DNA of 64,000 bases from Henricia sp. BOLD:AAB3569. Its lineage: Eukaryota > Echinodermata > Asteroidea > Spinulosida > Echinasteridae. The stretch lies in assembly GCA_037783545.1 (NCBI GenBank), contig JBBELK010000401.1, positions 119,981 through 183,980 on the forward strand, written 5' to 3'. Position numbers and translations under genes: made by a program. Below the pieces are notes generated by a model. The model saw nothing but the letters and a program-made list of their open reading frames with translations. It was not told the DNA's origin and did no database searches. The first letter of the stretch is position 1. The number at the start of each line of letters is the position of its first letter. Shown here one piece after another: positions 36,588 to 50,718 of this stretch.

Positions 36588-37419
36588 ATATTCCGCACTT
36601 GTCATGCAAAATTGACAGATTTTCGCTGGGAAATGACGGAGAAATTTCAGAGTTTAGGGAAAACGGAGATCGGCTGCGTGGTTATTCCCCTAACCGTGGC
36701 TGTTGGGACACCCTGCGCATGCGCCGCGCTGGTGTACATTTGTACGGCCGTTGACTCACCCCAGATTGTGACGGGAATTAGGTCAAAGTGTGTCCCAAAT
36801 GCCGGCAAATTTGGAAATCAAGGAATTTTCCAACCAACTTCAAATTGTGCATGCTCCAAACTGTATATATTCCGCACTTGTCATGCAAAATTGACAGATT
36901 TTCGCTGGGAAATGACGGAGAAATTTCAGAGTTTAGGGAAAACGGAGCTCGGCTGCGTGGTTATTCCCCTAACCGTGGCTGTTGGGACACCCTGCGCCGC
37001 GCTGGTGTACATTTCTACGGCCGTTGACTCACCCCAGATTGTGACGGGAATTAGGTCAAAGTGTGTCCCAAATGCCGGCAAATTTGGAAATCAAGGAATT
37101 TTCCAACCAACTTCAAATTTTGCATGCTCCAAACTGTATATATTCCGCACTTGTCACGCAAAATTGACAGATTTTCGCTGGGAAATGACGGAGAAATTTC
37201 AGAGTTTAGGGAAAACGGAGCTCGGCTGCGTGGTTATTCCCCTAACCGTGGCTGTTGGGACACCCTGCGCCGCGCTGGTGTACATTTGTACGGCCGTTGA
37301 CTCACCCCAGATTGTGACGGGAATTAGGTCAAAGTGTGTCCCAAATGCCCGCAAATTTGGAAATCAAGGAATTTTCCAACCAACTTCACATTTGGCATGC
37401 TCCAAACTGTATATATTCC

Positions 37420-37852
37420 ATTCAATTTCAATGGGTATGAGGACAGCCTTCATATTTGTAAACTAGAATCCCTGGCCGATAGGAGATTAAGCAATTGCAT
37501 TAAATTTGCCAAAACACTTGGTAAAAACATTCGCACTTCTTCCTTGTTGCCTCCAACCAGATTTGAGAACCATGGAAGACGTCTTAGAAACAGTCACACA
37601 ATTTCTCAGCTTTCTGTCAGAACCACACGGTTTAAGAAAAGTCCCATTCCCTTTTTTATTGATATTCTGAATAAGTAAATTTCAGCACTTTTAAACTTTG
37701 AATAGGGATTACCCTTGTCAGGTTATTATTATTATGTTAGGATGTGATGTGGTTATATGGTGTCTTATCTTCTGATGTATTATTTCTGTAACATACATGT
37801 AATTTGGCCGTTTGGCCACGAGGTGTATGAAATAAAATACCAATACTAAACA
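37420..37852 (+). mobile_element. LINE 3' end, copy 6
   Basis: Majority form with one private change, agcaattgc for agccattgc, which turns His to Asn in the RT remnant (37421-37678). Confidence 0.9.
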
Positions 37853-40064
37853 ATATTCCGCACTTGTCATGCAAAATTGACAGATTTTCGCTGGGAAATG
37901 ACGGAGAAATTTCAGAGTTTAGGGAAAACGGAGATCGGCTGCGTGGTTATTCCCCTAACCGTGGCTGTTGGGACACCCTGCGCATGCGCCGCGCTGGTGT
38001 ACATTTGTACGGCCGTTGACTCACCCCAGATTGTGACGGGAATTAGGTCAAAGTGTGTCCCAAATGCCGGCAAATTTGGAAATCAAGGAATTTTCCAACC
38101 AACTTCAAATTTTGCATGCTCCAAACTGTATATATTCCGCACTTGTCATGCAAAATTGACATATTTTCGCTGGGAAATGACGGAGAAATTTCAGAGTTTA
38201 GGGAAAACGGAGCTCGGCTGCGTGGTTATTCCCCTAACCGTGGCTGTTGGGACACCCTGCGCCGCGCTGGTGTACATTTGTACGGCCGTTGACTCACCCC
38301 AAATTGTGACGGGAATAAGGTCAAAGTGTGTCCCAAATGCCGGCAAATTTGGAAATCAAGGAATTTTCCAACCAACTTCAAATTTTGCATGCTCCAAACT
38401 GTATATATTCCGCACTTGTCATGCAAAATTGACAGATTTTCGCTTGGAAATGACGGAGAAATTTCAGAGTTTAGGGAAAACGGAGCTCGGCTGCGTGGTT
38501 ATTCCCCTAACCGTGGCTGTTGGGACACCCTGCGCATGCGCTGGTGTACATTTGTACGGCCGTTGACTCACCCCTGATTGTGACGGGAATTAGGTCAAAG
38601 TGTGTCCCAAATGCCGGCAAATTTGGAAATCAAGGAATTTTCCAACCAACTTCAAATTGTGCATGCTCCAAACTGTATATATTCCGCACTTGTCATGCAA
38701 AATTGACAGATTTTCGCTGGGAAATGACGGAGAAATTTCAGAGTTTAGGGAAAACGGAGCTCGGCTGCGTGGTTATTCCCCTAACCGTGGCTGTTGGGAC
38801 ACCCTGCGCATGCGCCGCGCTGGTGTACATTTGTACGGCCGTTGACTCACCCCAGATTGTGACGGGAATTAGGTCAAAGTGTGTCCCAAATGCCGGCAAA
38901 TTTGGAAATCAAGGAATTTTCCAACCAACTTCAAATTTTGCATGCTCCAAACTGTATATATTCCGCACTTGTCATGCAAAATTGACATATTTTCGCTGGG
39001 AAATGACGGAGAAATTTCAGAGTTTAGGGAAAACGGAGCTCGGCTGAGTGGTTATTCCCCTAACCGTGGCTGTTGGGACACCCTGCGCATGCGCTGGTGT
39101 ACATTTGTACGGCCGTTGACCCATCCCAGATTGTGACGGGAATTAGGTCAAAGTGTGTCCCAAATGCCGGCAAATTTGGAAATCAAGGAATTTTCCAACC
39201 AACTTCAAATTGTGCATGCTCCAAACTGTATATATTCCGCACTTGTCATGCAAAATTGACAAATTTTCGCTGGGAAATGACGGAGAAATTTCAGAGTTTA
39301 GGGAAAACGGAGCTCGGATGCGTGGTTATTCCCCTAACCGTGGCTGTTGGGACACCCTGCGCCGCGCTGGTGTACATTTCTACGGCCGTTGACTCACCCC
39401 AGATTGTGACGGGAATTAGGTCAAAGTGTGTCCCAAATGCCGGCAAATTTGGAAATCAAGGAATTTTCCAACCAACTTCAAATTTTGCATGCTCCAAACT
39501 GTATATATTCCGCACTTGTCATGCAAAATTGACAGATTTTCGCTGGGAAATGACGGAGAAATTTCAGAGTTTAGGGAAAACGGAGCTCGGCTGCGTGGTT
39601 ATTCCCCTAACCGTGGCTGTTGGGACACCCTGCGCATGCGCCGCGCTGGTGTACATTTGAACGGCCGTTGACTCACCCCAGATTGTGACGGGAATTAGGT
39701 CAAAGTGTGTCCCAAATGCCGGCAAATTTGGAAATCAAGGAATTTTCCAACCAACTTCAAATTTTGCATGCTCCAAACCTGTATATATTCCGCACTTGTC
39801 ATGCAAAATAGACAGATTTTCGCTAGGAAATGACGGAGAAATTTCAGAGTTTAGGGAAAACGGAGCTCGGCTGCGTGGTTATTCCCCTAACCGTGGCTGT
39901 TGGGACACCCTGCGCCGCGCTGGTGTACATTTGTACGGCCGTTGACTCACCCCAGATTGTGACGGGAATTAGGTCAAAGTGTGTCCCAAATGCCCGCAAA
40001 TTTGGAAATCAAGGAATTTTCCAACCAACTTCACATTTGGCATGCTCCAAACTGTATATATTCC

Positions 40065-40497
40065 ATTCAATTTCAATGGGTATGAGGACAGCCTTCATAT
40101 TTGTAAACTAGAATCCCTGGCCGATAGGAGATTAAGCCATTGCATTAAATTTGCCAAAACACTTGGTAAAAACATTCGCACTTCTTCCTTGTTGCCTCCA
40201 ACCAGATTTGAGAACCATGGAAGACGTCTTAGAAACAGTCACACAATTTCTCAGCTTTCTGTCAGAACCACACGGTTTAAGAAAAGTCCCATTCCCTTTT
40301 TTATTGATATTCTGAATAAGTAAATTTCAGCACTTTTAAACTTTGAATAGGGATTACCCTTGTCAGGTTATTATTATTATGTTAGGATGTGATGTGGTTA
40401 TATGGTGTCTTATCTTCTGATGTATTATTTCTGTAACATACATGTAATTTGGCCGTTTGGCCACGAGGTGTATGAAATAAAATACCAATACTAAACA
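40065..40497 (+). mobile_element. LINE 3' end, copy 7
   Basis: Majority form. It follows the longest interval (2645 bp, eight monomers), whose last satellite monomers carry several disrupted sites: catttgaacgg, ccaaacctgta and cgctaggaa. RT remnant 40066-40323. Confidence 0.9.
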
Positions 40498-41329
40498 ATA
40501 TTCCGCACTTGTCATGCAAAATTGACAGATTTTCGCTGGGAAATGACGGAGAAATTTCAGAGTTTAGGGAAAACGGAGATCGGCTGCGTGGTTATTCCCC
40601 TAACCGTGGCTGTTGGGACACCCTGCGCATGCGCCGCGCTGGTGTACATTTGTACGGCCGTTGACTCACCCCAGATTGTGACGGGAATTAGGTCAAAGTG
40701 TGTCCCAAATGCCGGCAAATTTGGAAATCAAGGAATTTTCCAACCAACTTCAAATTGTGCATGCTCCAAACTGTATATATTCCGCACTTGTCATGCAAAA
40801 TTGACAGATTTTCGCTGGGAAATGACGGAGAAATTTCAGAGTTTAGGGAAAACGAAGCTCGGCTGCGTGGTTATTCCCCTAACCGTGGCTGTTGGGACAC
40901 CCTGCGCCGCGCTGGTGTACATTTCTACGGCCGTTGACTCACCCCAGATTGTGACGGGAATTAGGTCAAAGTGTGTCCCAAATGCCGGCAAATTTGGAAA
41001 TCAAGGAATTTTCCAACCAACTTCAAATTTTGCATGCTCCAAACTGTATATATTCCGCACTTGTCACGCAAAATTGACAGATTTTCGCTGGGAAATGACG
41101 GAGAAATTTCAGAGTTTAGGGAAAACGGAGCTCGGCTGCGTGGTTATTCCCCTAACCGTGGCTGTTGGGACACCCTGCGCCGCGCTGGTGTACATTTGTA
41201 CGGCCGTTGACTCACCCCAGATTGTGACGGGAATTAGGTCAAAGTGTGTCCCAAATGCCCGCAAATTTGGAAATCAAGGAATTTTCCAACCAACTTCACA
41301 TTTGGCATGCTCCAAACTGTATATATTCC

Positions 41330-41762
41330 ATTCAATTTCAATGGGTATGAGGACAGCCTTCATATTTGTAAACTAGAATCCCTGGCCGATAGGAGATTAA
41401 GCCATTGCATTAAATTTGCCAAAACACTTGGTAAAAACATTCGCACTTCTTCCTTGTTGCCTCCAACCAGATTTGAGAACCATGGAAGACGTCTTAGAAA
41501 CAGTCACACAATTTCTCAGCTTTCTGTCAGAACCACACGGTTTAAGAAAAGTCCCATTCCCTTTTTTATTGATATTCTGAATAAGTAAATTTCAGCACTT
41601 TTAAACTTTGAATAGGGATTACCCTTGTCAGGTTATTATTATTATGTTAGGATGTGATGTGGTTATATGGTGTCTTATCTTCTGATGTATTATTTCTGTA
41701 ACATACATGTAATTTGGCCGTTTGGCCACGAGGTGTATGAAATAAAATACCAATACTAAACA
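41330..41762 (+). mobile_element. LINE 3' end, copy 8
   Basis: Majority form; counterpart of copy 6 at the 3910-bp offset but without its private change. RT remnant 41331-41588. Confidence 0.9.
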
Positions 41763-42868
41763 ATATTCCGCACTTGTCATGCAAAATTGACAGATTTTCG
41801 CTGGGAAATGACGGAGAAATTTCAGAGTTTAGGGAAAACGGAGATCGGCTGCGTGGTTATTCCCCTAACCGTGGCTGTTGGGACACCCTGCGCATGCGCC
41901 GCGCTGGTGTACATTTGTACGGCCGTTGACTCACCCCAGATTGTGACGGGAATTAGGTCAAAGTGTGTCCCAAATGCCGGCAAATTTGGAAATCAAGGAA
42001 TTTTCCAACCAACTTCAAATTTTGCATGCTCCAAACTGTATATATTCCGCACTTGTCATGCAAAATTGACATATTTTCGCTGGGAAATGACGGAGAAATT
42101 TCAGAGTTTAGGGAAAACGGAGCTCGGCTGCGTGGTTATTCCCCTAACCGTGGCTGTTGGGACACCCTGCGCCGCGCTGGTGTACATTTGTACGGCCGTT
42201 GACTCACCCCAAATTGTGACGGGAATTAGGTCAAAGTGTGTCCCAAATGCCGGCAAATTTGGAAATCAAGGAATTTTCCAACCAACTTCAAATTTTGCAT
42301 GCTCCAAACTGTATATATTCCGCACTTGTCATGCAAAATTGACAGATTTTCGCTTGGAAATGACGGAGAAATTTCAGAGTTTAGGGAAAACGGAGCTCGG
42401 CTGCGTGGTTATTCCCCTAACCGTGGCTGTTGGGACACCCTGCGCATGCGCTGGTGTACATTTGTACGGCCGTTGACTCACCCCTGATTGTGACGGGAAT
42501 TAGGTCAAAGTGTGTCCCAAATGCCGGCAAATTTGGAAATCAAGGAATTTTCCAACCAACTTCAAATTGTGCATGCTCCAAACTGTATATATTCCGCACT
42601 TGTCATGCAAAATTGACAGATTTTCGCTGGGAAATGACGGAGAAATATCAGAGTTTAGGGAAAACGGAGCTCGGATGCGTGGTTATTCCCCTAACCGTGG
42701 CTGTTGGGACACCCTGCGCCGCGCTGGTGTACATTTCTACGGCCGTTGACTCACCCCAGATTGTGACGGGAATTAGGTCAAAGTGTGTCCCAAATGCCCG
42801 CAAATTTGGAAATCAAGGAATTTTCCAACCAACTTCACATTTGGCATGCTCCAAACTGTATATATTCC

Positions 42869-43301
42869 ATTCAATTTCAATGGGTATGAGGACAGCCTTC
42901 ATATTTGTAAACTAGAATCCCTGGCCGTTAGGAGATTAAGCCATTGCATTAAATTTGCCAAAACACTTGGTAAAAACATTCGCACTTCTTCCTTGTTGCC
43001 TCCAACCAGATTTGAGAACCATGGAAGACGTCTTAGAAACAGTCACACAATTTCTCAGCTTTCTGTCAGAACCACACGGTTTAAGAAAAGTCCCATTCCC
43101 TTTTTTATTGATATTCTGAATAAGTAAATTTCAGCACTTTTAAACTTTGAATAGGGATTACCCTTGTCAGGTTATTATTATTATGTTAGGATGTGATGTG
43201 GTTATATGGTGTCTTATCTTCTGATGTATTATTTCTGTAACATACATGTAATTTGGCCGTTTGGCCACGAGGTGTATGAAATAAAATACCAATACTAAAC
43301 A
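42869..43301 (+). mobile_element. LINE 3' end, copy 9
   Basis: One private change, ggccgttagg, replaces Asp by Val just before the RR motif of the remnant (42870-43127). Confidence 0.9.
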
Positions 43302-44133
43302 ATATTCCGCACTTGTCATGCAAAATTGACAGATTTTCGCTGGGAAATGACGGAGAAATTTCAGAGTTTAGGGAAAACGGAGATCGGCTGCGTGGTTATT
43401 CCCCTAACCGTGGCTGTTGGGACACCCTGCGCATGCGCCGCGCTGGTGTACATTTGTACGGCCGTTGACTCACCCCAGATTGTGACGGGAATTAGGTCAA
43501 AGTGTGTCCCAAATGCCGGCAAATTTGGAAATCAAGGAATTTTCCAACCAACTTCAAATTGTGCATGCTCCAAACTGTATATATTCCGCACTTGTCATGC
43601 AAAATTGACAGATTTTCGCTGGGAAATGACGGAGAAATTTCAGAGTTTAGGGAAAACGGAGCTCGGCTGCGTGGTTATTCCCCTAACCGTGGCTGTTGGG
43701 ACACCCTGCGCCGCGCTGGTGTACATTTCTACGGCCGTTGACTCACCCCAGATTGTGACGGGAATTAGGTCAAAGTGTGTCCCAAATGCCGGCAAATTTG
43801 GAAATCAAGAAATTTTCCAACCAACTTCAAATTTTGCATGCTCCAAACTGTATATATTCCGCACTTGTCACGCAAAATTGACAGATTTTCGCTGGGAAAT
43901 GACGGAGAAATTTCAGAGTTTAGGGAAAACGGAGCTCGGCTGCGTGGTTATTCCCCTAACCGTGGCTGTTGGGACACCCTGCGCCGCGCTGGTGTACATT
44001 TGTACGGCCGTTGACTCACCCCAGATTGTGACGGGAATTAGGTCAAAGTGTGTCCCAAATGCCCGCAAATTTGGAAATCAAGGAATTTTCCAACCAACTT
44101 CACATTTGGCATGCTCCAAACTGTATATATTCC

Positions 44134-44566
44134 ATTCAATTTCAATGGGTATGAGGACAGCCTTCATATTTGTAAACTAGAATCCCTGGCCGATAGGAGA
44201 TTAAGCCATTGCATTAAATTTGCCAAAACACTTGGTAAAAACATTCGCACTTCTTCCTTGTTGCCTCCAACCAGATTTGAGAACCATGGAAGACGTCTTA
44301 GAAACAGTCACACAATTTCTCAGCTTTCTGTCAGAACCACACGGTTTAAGAAAAGTCCCATTCCCTTTTTTATTGATATTCTGAATAAGTAAATTTCAGC
44401 ACTTTTAAACTTTGAATAGGGATTACCCTTGTCAGGTTATTATTATTATGTTAGGATGTGATGTGGTTATATGGTGTCTTATCTTCTGATGTATTATTTC
44501 TGTAACATACATGTAATTTGGCCGTTTGGCCACGAGGTGTATGAAATAAAATACCAATACTAAACA
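44134..44566 (+). mobile_element. LINE 3' end, copy 10
   Basis: Majority form. The preceding monomer has caagaaattttcc near 43806. RT remnant 44135-44392. Confidence 0.9.
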
Positions 44567-45398
44567 ATATTCCGCACTTGTCATGCAAAATTGACAGATT
44601 TTCGCTGGGAAATGACGGAGAAATTTCAGAGTTTAGGGAAAACGGAGATCGGCTGCGTGGTTATTCCCCTAACCGTGGCTGTTGGGACACCCTGCGCATG
44701 CGCCGCGCTGGTGTACATTTGTACGGCCGTTGACTCACCCCAGATTGTGACGGGAATTAGGTCAAAGTGTGTCCCAAATGCCGGCAAATTTGGAAATCAA
44801 GGAATTTTCCAACCAACTTCAAATTGTGCATGCTCCAAACTGTATATATTCCGCACTTGTCATGCAAAATTGACAGATTTTCGCTGGGAAATGACGGAGA
44901 AATTTCAGAGTTTAGGGAAAACGGAGCTCGGCTGCGTGGTTATTCCCCTAACCGTGGCTGTTGGGACACCCTGCGCCGCGCTGGTGTACATTTCTACGGC
45001 CGTTGACTCACCCCAGATTGTGACGGGAATTAGGTCAAAGTGTGTCCCAAATGCCGGCAAATTTGGAAATCAAGGAATTTTCCAACCAACTTCAAATTTT
45101 GCATGCTCCAAACTGTATATATTCCGCACTTGTCACGCAAAATTGACAGATTTTCGCTGGGAAATGACGGAGAAATTTCAGAGTTTAGGGAAAACGGAGC
45201 TCGGCTGGGTGGTTATTCCCCTAACCGTGGCTGTTGGGACACCCTGCGCCGCGCTGGTGTACATTTGTACGGCCGTTGACTCACCCCAGATTGTGACGGG
45301 AATTAGGTCAAAGTGTGTCCCAAATGCCCGCAAATTTGGAAATCAAGGAATTTTCCAACCAACTTCACATTTGGCATGCTCCAAACTGTATATATTCC

Positions 45399-45831
45399 AT
45401 TCAATTTCAATGGGTATGAGGACAGCCTTCATTATTGTAAACTAGAATCCCTGGCCGATAGGAGATTAAGCCATTGCATTAAATTTGCCAAAACACTTGG
45501 TAAAAACATTCGCACTTCTTCCTTGTTGCCTCCAACCAGATTTGAGAACCATGGAAGACGTCTTAGAAACAGTCACACAATTTCTCAGCTTTCTGTCAGA
45601 ACCACACGGTTTAAGAAAAGTCCCATTCCCTTTTTTATTGATATTCTGAATAAGTAAATTTCAGCACTTTTAAACTTTGAATAGGGATTACCCTTGTCAG
45701 GTTATTATTATTATGTTAGGATGTGATGTGGTTATATGGTGTCTTATCTTCTGATGTATTATTTCTGTAACATACATGTAATTTGGCCGTTTGGCCACGA
45801 GGTGTATGAAATAAAATACCAATACTAAACA
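45399..45831 (+). mobile_element. LINE 3' end, copy 11
   Basis: Private change cattattgt for catatttgt near 45430, altering one residue in each overlapping frame. RT remnant 45400-45657 remains open. Confidence 0.9.
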
Positions 45832-46936
45832 ATATTCCGCACTTGTCATGCAAAATTGACAGATTTTCGCTGGGAAATGACGGAGAAATTTCAGAGTTTA
45901 GGGAAAACGGAGATCGGCTGCGTGGTTATTCCCCTAACCGTGGCTGTTGGGACACCCTGCGCATGCGCCGCGCTGGTGTACATTTGTACGGCCGTTGACT
46001 CACCCCAGATTGTGACGGGAATTAGGTCAAAGTGTGTCCCAAATGCCGGCAAATTTGGAAATCAAGGAATTTTCCAACCAACTTCAAATTGTGCATGCTC
46101 CAAACTGTATATATTCCGCACTTGTCATGCAAAATTGACAGATTTTCGCTGGGAAATGACGGAGAAATTTCAGAGTTTAGGGAAAACGGAGCTCGGCTGC
46201 GTGGTTATTCCCCTAACCGTGGCTGTTGGGACACCCTGCGCCGCGCTGGTGTACATTTCTACGGCCGTTGACTCACCCCAGATTGTGACGGGAATTAGGT
46301 CAAAGTGTGTCCCAAATGCCGGCAAATTTGGAAATCAAGGAATTTTCCAACCAACTTCAAATTTTGCATGCTCCAAACTGTATATATTCCGCACTTGTCA
46401 CGCAAAATTGACAGATTTTCGCTGGGAAATGACGGAGAAATTTCAGAGTTTAGGGAAAACGGAGCTCGGCTGCGTGGTTATTCCCCTAACCGTGGCTGTT
46501 GGGACACCCTGCGCCGCGCTGGTGTACATTTCTACGGCCGTTGACTCACCCCAGATTGTGACGGGAATTAGGTCAAAGTGTGTCCCAAATGCCGGCAAAT
46601 TTGGAAATCAAGGAATTTTCCAACCAACTTCAAATTTTGCATGCTCCAAACTGTATATATTCCGCACTTGTCACGCAAAATTGACAGATTTTCGCTGGGA
46701 AATGACGGAAAAATTTCAGAGTTTAGGGAAAACGGAGCTCGGCTGCGTGGTTATTCCCCTAACCGTGGCTGTTGGGACACCCTGCGCCGCGCTGGTGTAC
46801 ATTTGTACGGCCGTTGACTCACCCCAGATTGTGACGGGAATTAGGTCAAAGTGTGTCCCAAATGCCCGCAAATTTGGAAATCAAGGAATTTTCCAACCAA
46901 CTTCACATTTGGCATGCTCCAAACTGTATATATTCC

Positions 46937-47369
46937 ATTCAATTTCAATGGGTATGAGGACAGCCTTCATATTTGTAAACTAGAATCCCTGGCCGATAGG
47001 AGATTAAGCCATTGCATTAAATTTGCCAAAACACTTGGTAAAAACATTCGCACTTCTTCCTTGTTGCCTCCAACCAGATTTGAGAACCATGGAAGACGTC
47101 TTAGAAACAGTCACACAATTTCTCAGCTTTCTGTCAGAACCACACGGTTTAAGAAAAGTCCCATTCCCTTTTTTATTGATATTCTGAATAAGTAAATTTC
47201 AGCACTTTTAAACTTTGAATAGGGATTACCCTTGTCAGGTTATTATTATTATGTTAGGATGTGATGTGGTTATATGGTGTCTTATCTTCTGATGTATTAT
47301 TTCTGTAACATACATGTAATTTGGCCGTTTGGCCACGAGGTGTATGAAATAAAATACCAATACTAAACA
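46937..47369 (+). mobile_element. LINE 3' end, copy 12
   Basis: Majority form, preceded by four monomers, two of which repeat the cacgcaaaa/ttctacgg type. RT remnant 46938-47195. Confidence 0.9.
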
Positions 47370-49020
47370 ATATTCCGCACTTGTCATGCAAAATTGACAG
47401 ATTTTCGCTGGGAAATGACGGAGAAATTTCAGAGTTTAGGGAAAACGGAGATCGGCTGCGTGGTTATTCCCCTAACCGTGGCTGTTGGGACACCCTGCGC
47501 ATGCGCCGCGCTGGTGTACATTTGTACGGCCGTTGACTCACCCCAGATTGTGACGGGAATTAGGTCAAAGTGTGTCCCAAATGCCGGCAAATTTGGAAAT
47601 CAAGGAATTTTCCAACCAACTTCAAATTGTGCATGCTCCAAACTGTATATATTCCGCACTTGTCATGCAAAATTGACAGATTTTCGCTGGGAAATGACGG
47701 AGAAATTTCAGAGTTTAGGGAAAACGGAGCTCGGCTGCGTGGTTATTCCCCTAACCGTGGCTGTTGGGACACCCTGCGCCGCGCTGGTGTACATTTCTAC
47801 GGCCGTTGACTCACCCCAGATTGTGACGGGAATTAGGTCAAAGTGTGTCCCAAATGCCGGCAAATTTGGAAATCAAGGAATTTTCCAACCAACTTCAAAT
47901 TTTGCATGCTCCAAACTGTATATATTCCGCACTTGTCACGCAAAATTGACAGATTTTCGCTGGGAAATGACGGAGAAATTTCAGAGTTTAGGGAAAACGG
48001 AGCTCTGCTGCGTGGTTATTCCCCTAACCGTGGCTGTTGGGACACCCTGCGCCGCGCTGGTGTTCATTTGTACGGCCGTTGACTCACCCCAGATTGTGAC
48101 GGGAATTAGGTCAAAGTGTGTCCCAAATGCCGGCAAATTTGGAAATCAAGGAATTTTCCAACCAACTTCAAATTTTGCATGCTCCAAACTGTATATATTC
48201 CGCACTTGTCATGCAAAATTGACAGATTTTCGCTGGGAAATGACGGAGAAATTTCAGAGTTTAGGGAAAACGGAGCTCGGCTGCGTGGTTATTCCCCTAA
48301 CCGTGGCTGTTGGGACACCCTGCGCCGCGCTGGTGTACATTTCTACGGCCATTGACTCACCCCAGATTGTGACGGGAATTAGGTCAAAGTGTGTCCCAAA
48401 TGCCGGCAAATTTGGAAATCAAGGAATTTTCCAACCAACTTCAAATTTTGCATGCTCCAAACTGTATATATTCCGCACTTGTCATGCAAAATTGACAGAT
48501 TTTCGCTGGGAAATTACGTAGAAATTTCAGAGTTTAGGGAAAACGGAGCTCGGCTGCGTGGTTATTCCCCTAACCGTGGCTGTTGGGACACCCTGCGCCG
48601 CGCTGGTGTACATTTCTACGGCCGTTGACTCACCCCAGATTGTGACGGGAATTAGGTCAAAGTGTGTCCCAAATGCCGGCAAATTTGGAAATCAAGGAAT
48701 TTTCCAACCAACTTCAAATTTTGCATGCTCCAAACTGTATATATTCCGCACTTGTCATGCAAAATTGACAGATTTTCGCTGGGAAATTACGTAGAAATTT
48801 CAGAGTTTAGGGAAAACGGAGCTCGGCTGCGTGGTTATTCCCCTAACCGTGGCTGTTGGGACACCCTGCGCCGCGCTGGTGTACATTTGTACGGCCGTTG
48901 ACTCACCCCAGATTGTGACGGGAATTAGGTCAAAGTGTGTCCCAAATGCCCGCAAATTTGGAAATCAAGGAATTTTTCAACCAACTTCACATTTTGCATG
49001 CTCCAAACTGTATATATTCC

Positions 49021-49453
49021 ATTCAATTTCAATGGGTATGAGGACAGCCTTCATATTTGTAAACTAGAATCCCTGTCCGATAGGAGATTAAGCCATTGCA
49101 TTAAATTTGCCAAAACACTTGGTAAAAACATTCGCACTTCTTCCTTGTTGCCTCCAACCAGATTTGAGAACCATGGATGACGTCTTAGAAACAGTCACAC
49201 AATTTCTCAGCTTTCTGTCAGAACCACACGGTTTAAAAAAAGTCCCATTCCCTTTTTTATTGATATTCTGAATAAGTAAATTTCAGCACTTTTAAACTTT
49301 GAATAGGGATTACCCTTGTCAGGTTATTATTATTATGTTAGGATGTGATGTGGTTATATGGTGTCTTATCTTCTGATGTATTATTTCTGTAACATACATG
49401 TAATTTGGCCGTTTGGCCACGAGGTGTATGAAATAAAATACCAATACTAAAAA
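49021..49453 (+). mobile_element. LINE 3' end, copy 13, RT remnant with premature stop
   Basis: The most changed copy. It has ctgtccgat, a catggatgac change that makes an in-frame tga (fused frame ends at 49180), and tttaaaaaaag. Its 3' end is ctaaaaaat rather than ctaaacaat. The host monomer reads cacattttgc. It follows six monomers, two with an added stop in the long frame (aaattacgtag). Confidence 0.9.
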
Positions 49454-50285
49454 ATATTCCGCACTTGTCATGCAAAATTGACAGATTTTCGCTGGGAAAT
49501 GACGGAGAAATTTCAGAGTTTAGGGAAAACGGAGATCGGCTGCGTGGTTATTCCCCTAACCGTGGCTGTTGGGACACCCTGCGCATGCGCCGCGCTGGTG
49601 TACATTTGTACGGCCGTTGACTCACCCCAGATTGTGACGGGAATTAGGTCAAAGTGTGTCCCAAATGCCGGCAAATTTGGAAATCAAGGAATTTTCCAAC
49701 CAACTTCAAATTTTGCATGCTCCAAACTGTATATATTCCGCACTTGTCATGCAAAATTGACAGATTTTCGCTGGGAAATGACGGAGAAATTTCAGAGTTT
49801 AGGGAAAACGGAGCTCGGCTGCGTGGTTATTCCCCTAACCGTGGCTGTTGGGACACCCTGCGCCGCGCTGGTGTACATTTCTACGGCCGTTGACTCACCC
49901 CAGATTGTGACGGGAATTAGGTCAAAGTGTGTCCCAAATGCCGGCAAATTTGGAAATCAAGGAATTTTCCAACCAACTTCAAATTTTGCATGCTCCAAAC
50001 TGTATATATTCCGCACTTGTCACGCAAAATTGACAGATTTTCGCTGGGAAATGACGGAGAAATTTCAGAGTTTAGGGAAAACGGAGCTCGGCTGCGTGGT
50101 TATTCCCCTAACCGTGGCTGTTGGGACACCCTGCGCCGCGCTGGTGTTCATTTGTACGGCCGTTGACTCACCCCAGATTGTGACGGGATTTAGGTCAAAG
50201 TGTGTCCCAAATGCCCGCAAATTTGGAAATCAAGGAATTTTCCAACCAACTTCACATTTTGCATGCTCCAAACTGTATATATTCC

Positions 50286-50718
50286 ATTCAATTTCAATGG
50301 GTATGAGGACAGCCTTCATATTTGTAAACTAGAATCCCTGGCCGATAGGAGATTAAGCCATTGCATTAAATTTGCCAAAACACTTGGTAAAAACATTCGC
50401 ACTTCTTCCTTGTTGCCTCCAACCAGATTTGAGAACCATGGAAGACGTCTTAGAAACAGTCACACAATTTATCAGCTTTCTGTCAGAACCACACGGTTTA
50501 AGAAAAGTCCCATTCCCTTTTTTATTGATATTCTGAATAAGTAAATTTCAGCACTTTTAAACTTTGAATAGGGATTACCCTTGTCAGGTTATTATTATTA
50601 TGTTAGGATGTGATGTGGTTATATGGTGTCTTATCTTCTGATGTATTATTTCTGTAACATACATGTAATTTGGCCGTTTGGCCACGAGGTGTATGAAATA
50701 AAATACCAATACTAAAAA
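50286..50718 (+). mobile_element. LINE 3' end, copy 14
   Basis: It shares the ctaaaaaat 3' end and the cacattttgc host with copy 13, but has no premature stop. Private change atttatcagc (Ser to Tyr). RT remnant 50287-50544. Confidence 0.9.

Larger units (their letters stand above)
30970..38300 (+). repeat. Segmental duplication of LINE-bearing units, offset 4074 bp
   Basis: About 30.97-34.2 kb matches about 35.04-38.3 kb. LINE starts 32081 and 33346 correspond to 36155 and 37420, the double gagatc monomers (31048, 31327) correspond to 35122 and 35401, and ccctgctccgcg appears in both. After about 34.2/38.3 kb the copies differ: the first has a cttgccatg monomer that also occurs at the end of domain A. 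Confidence 0.75.
35930..42660 (+). repeat. Segmental duplication of LINE-bearing units, offset 3910 bp
   Basis: About 35.93-38.73 kb matches about 39.84-42.64 kb. LINE starts 36155 and 37420 correspond to 40065 and 41330. Shared private variants include ttgacatat, cgcttggaaatg and cacccctgatt. The first copy has gcaattgc in its second LINE and the second copy does not. Confidence 0.75.
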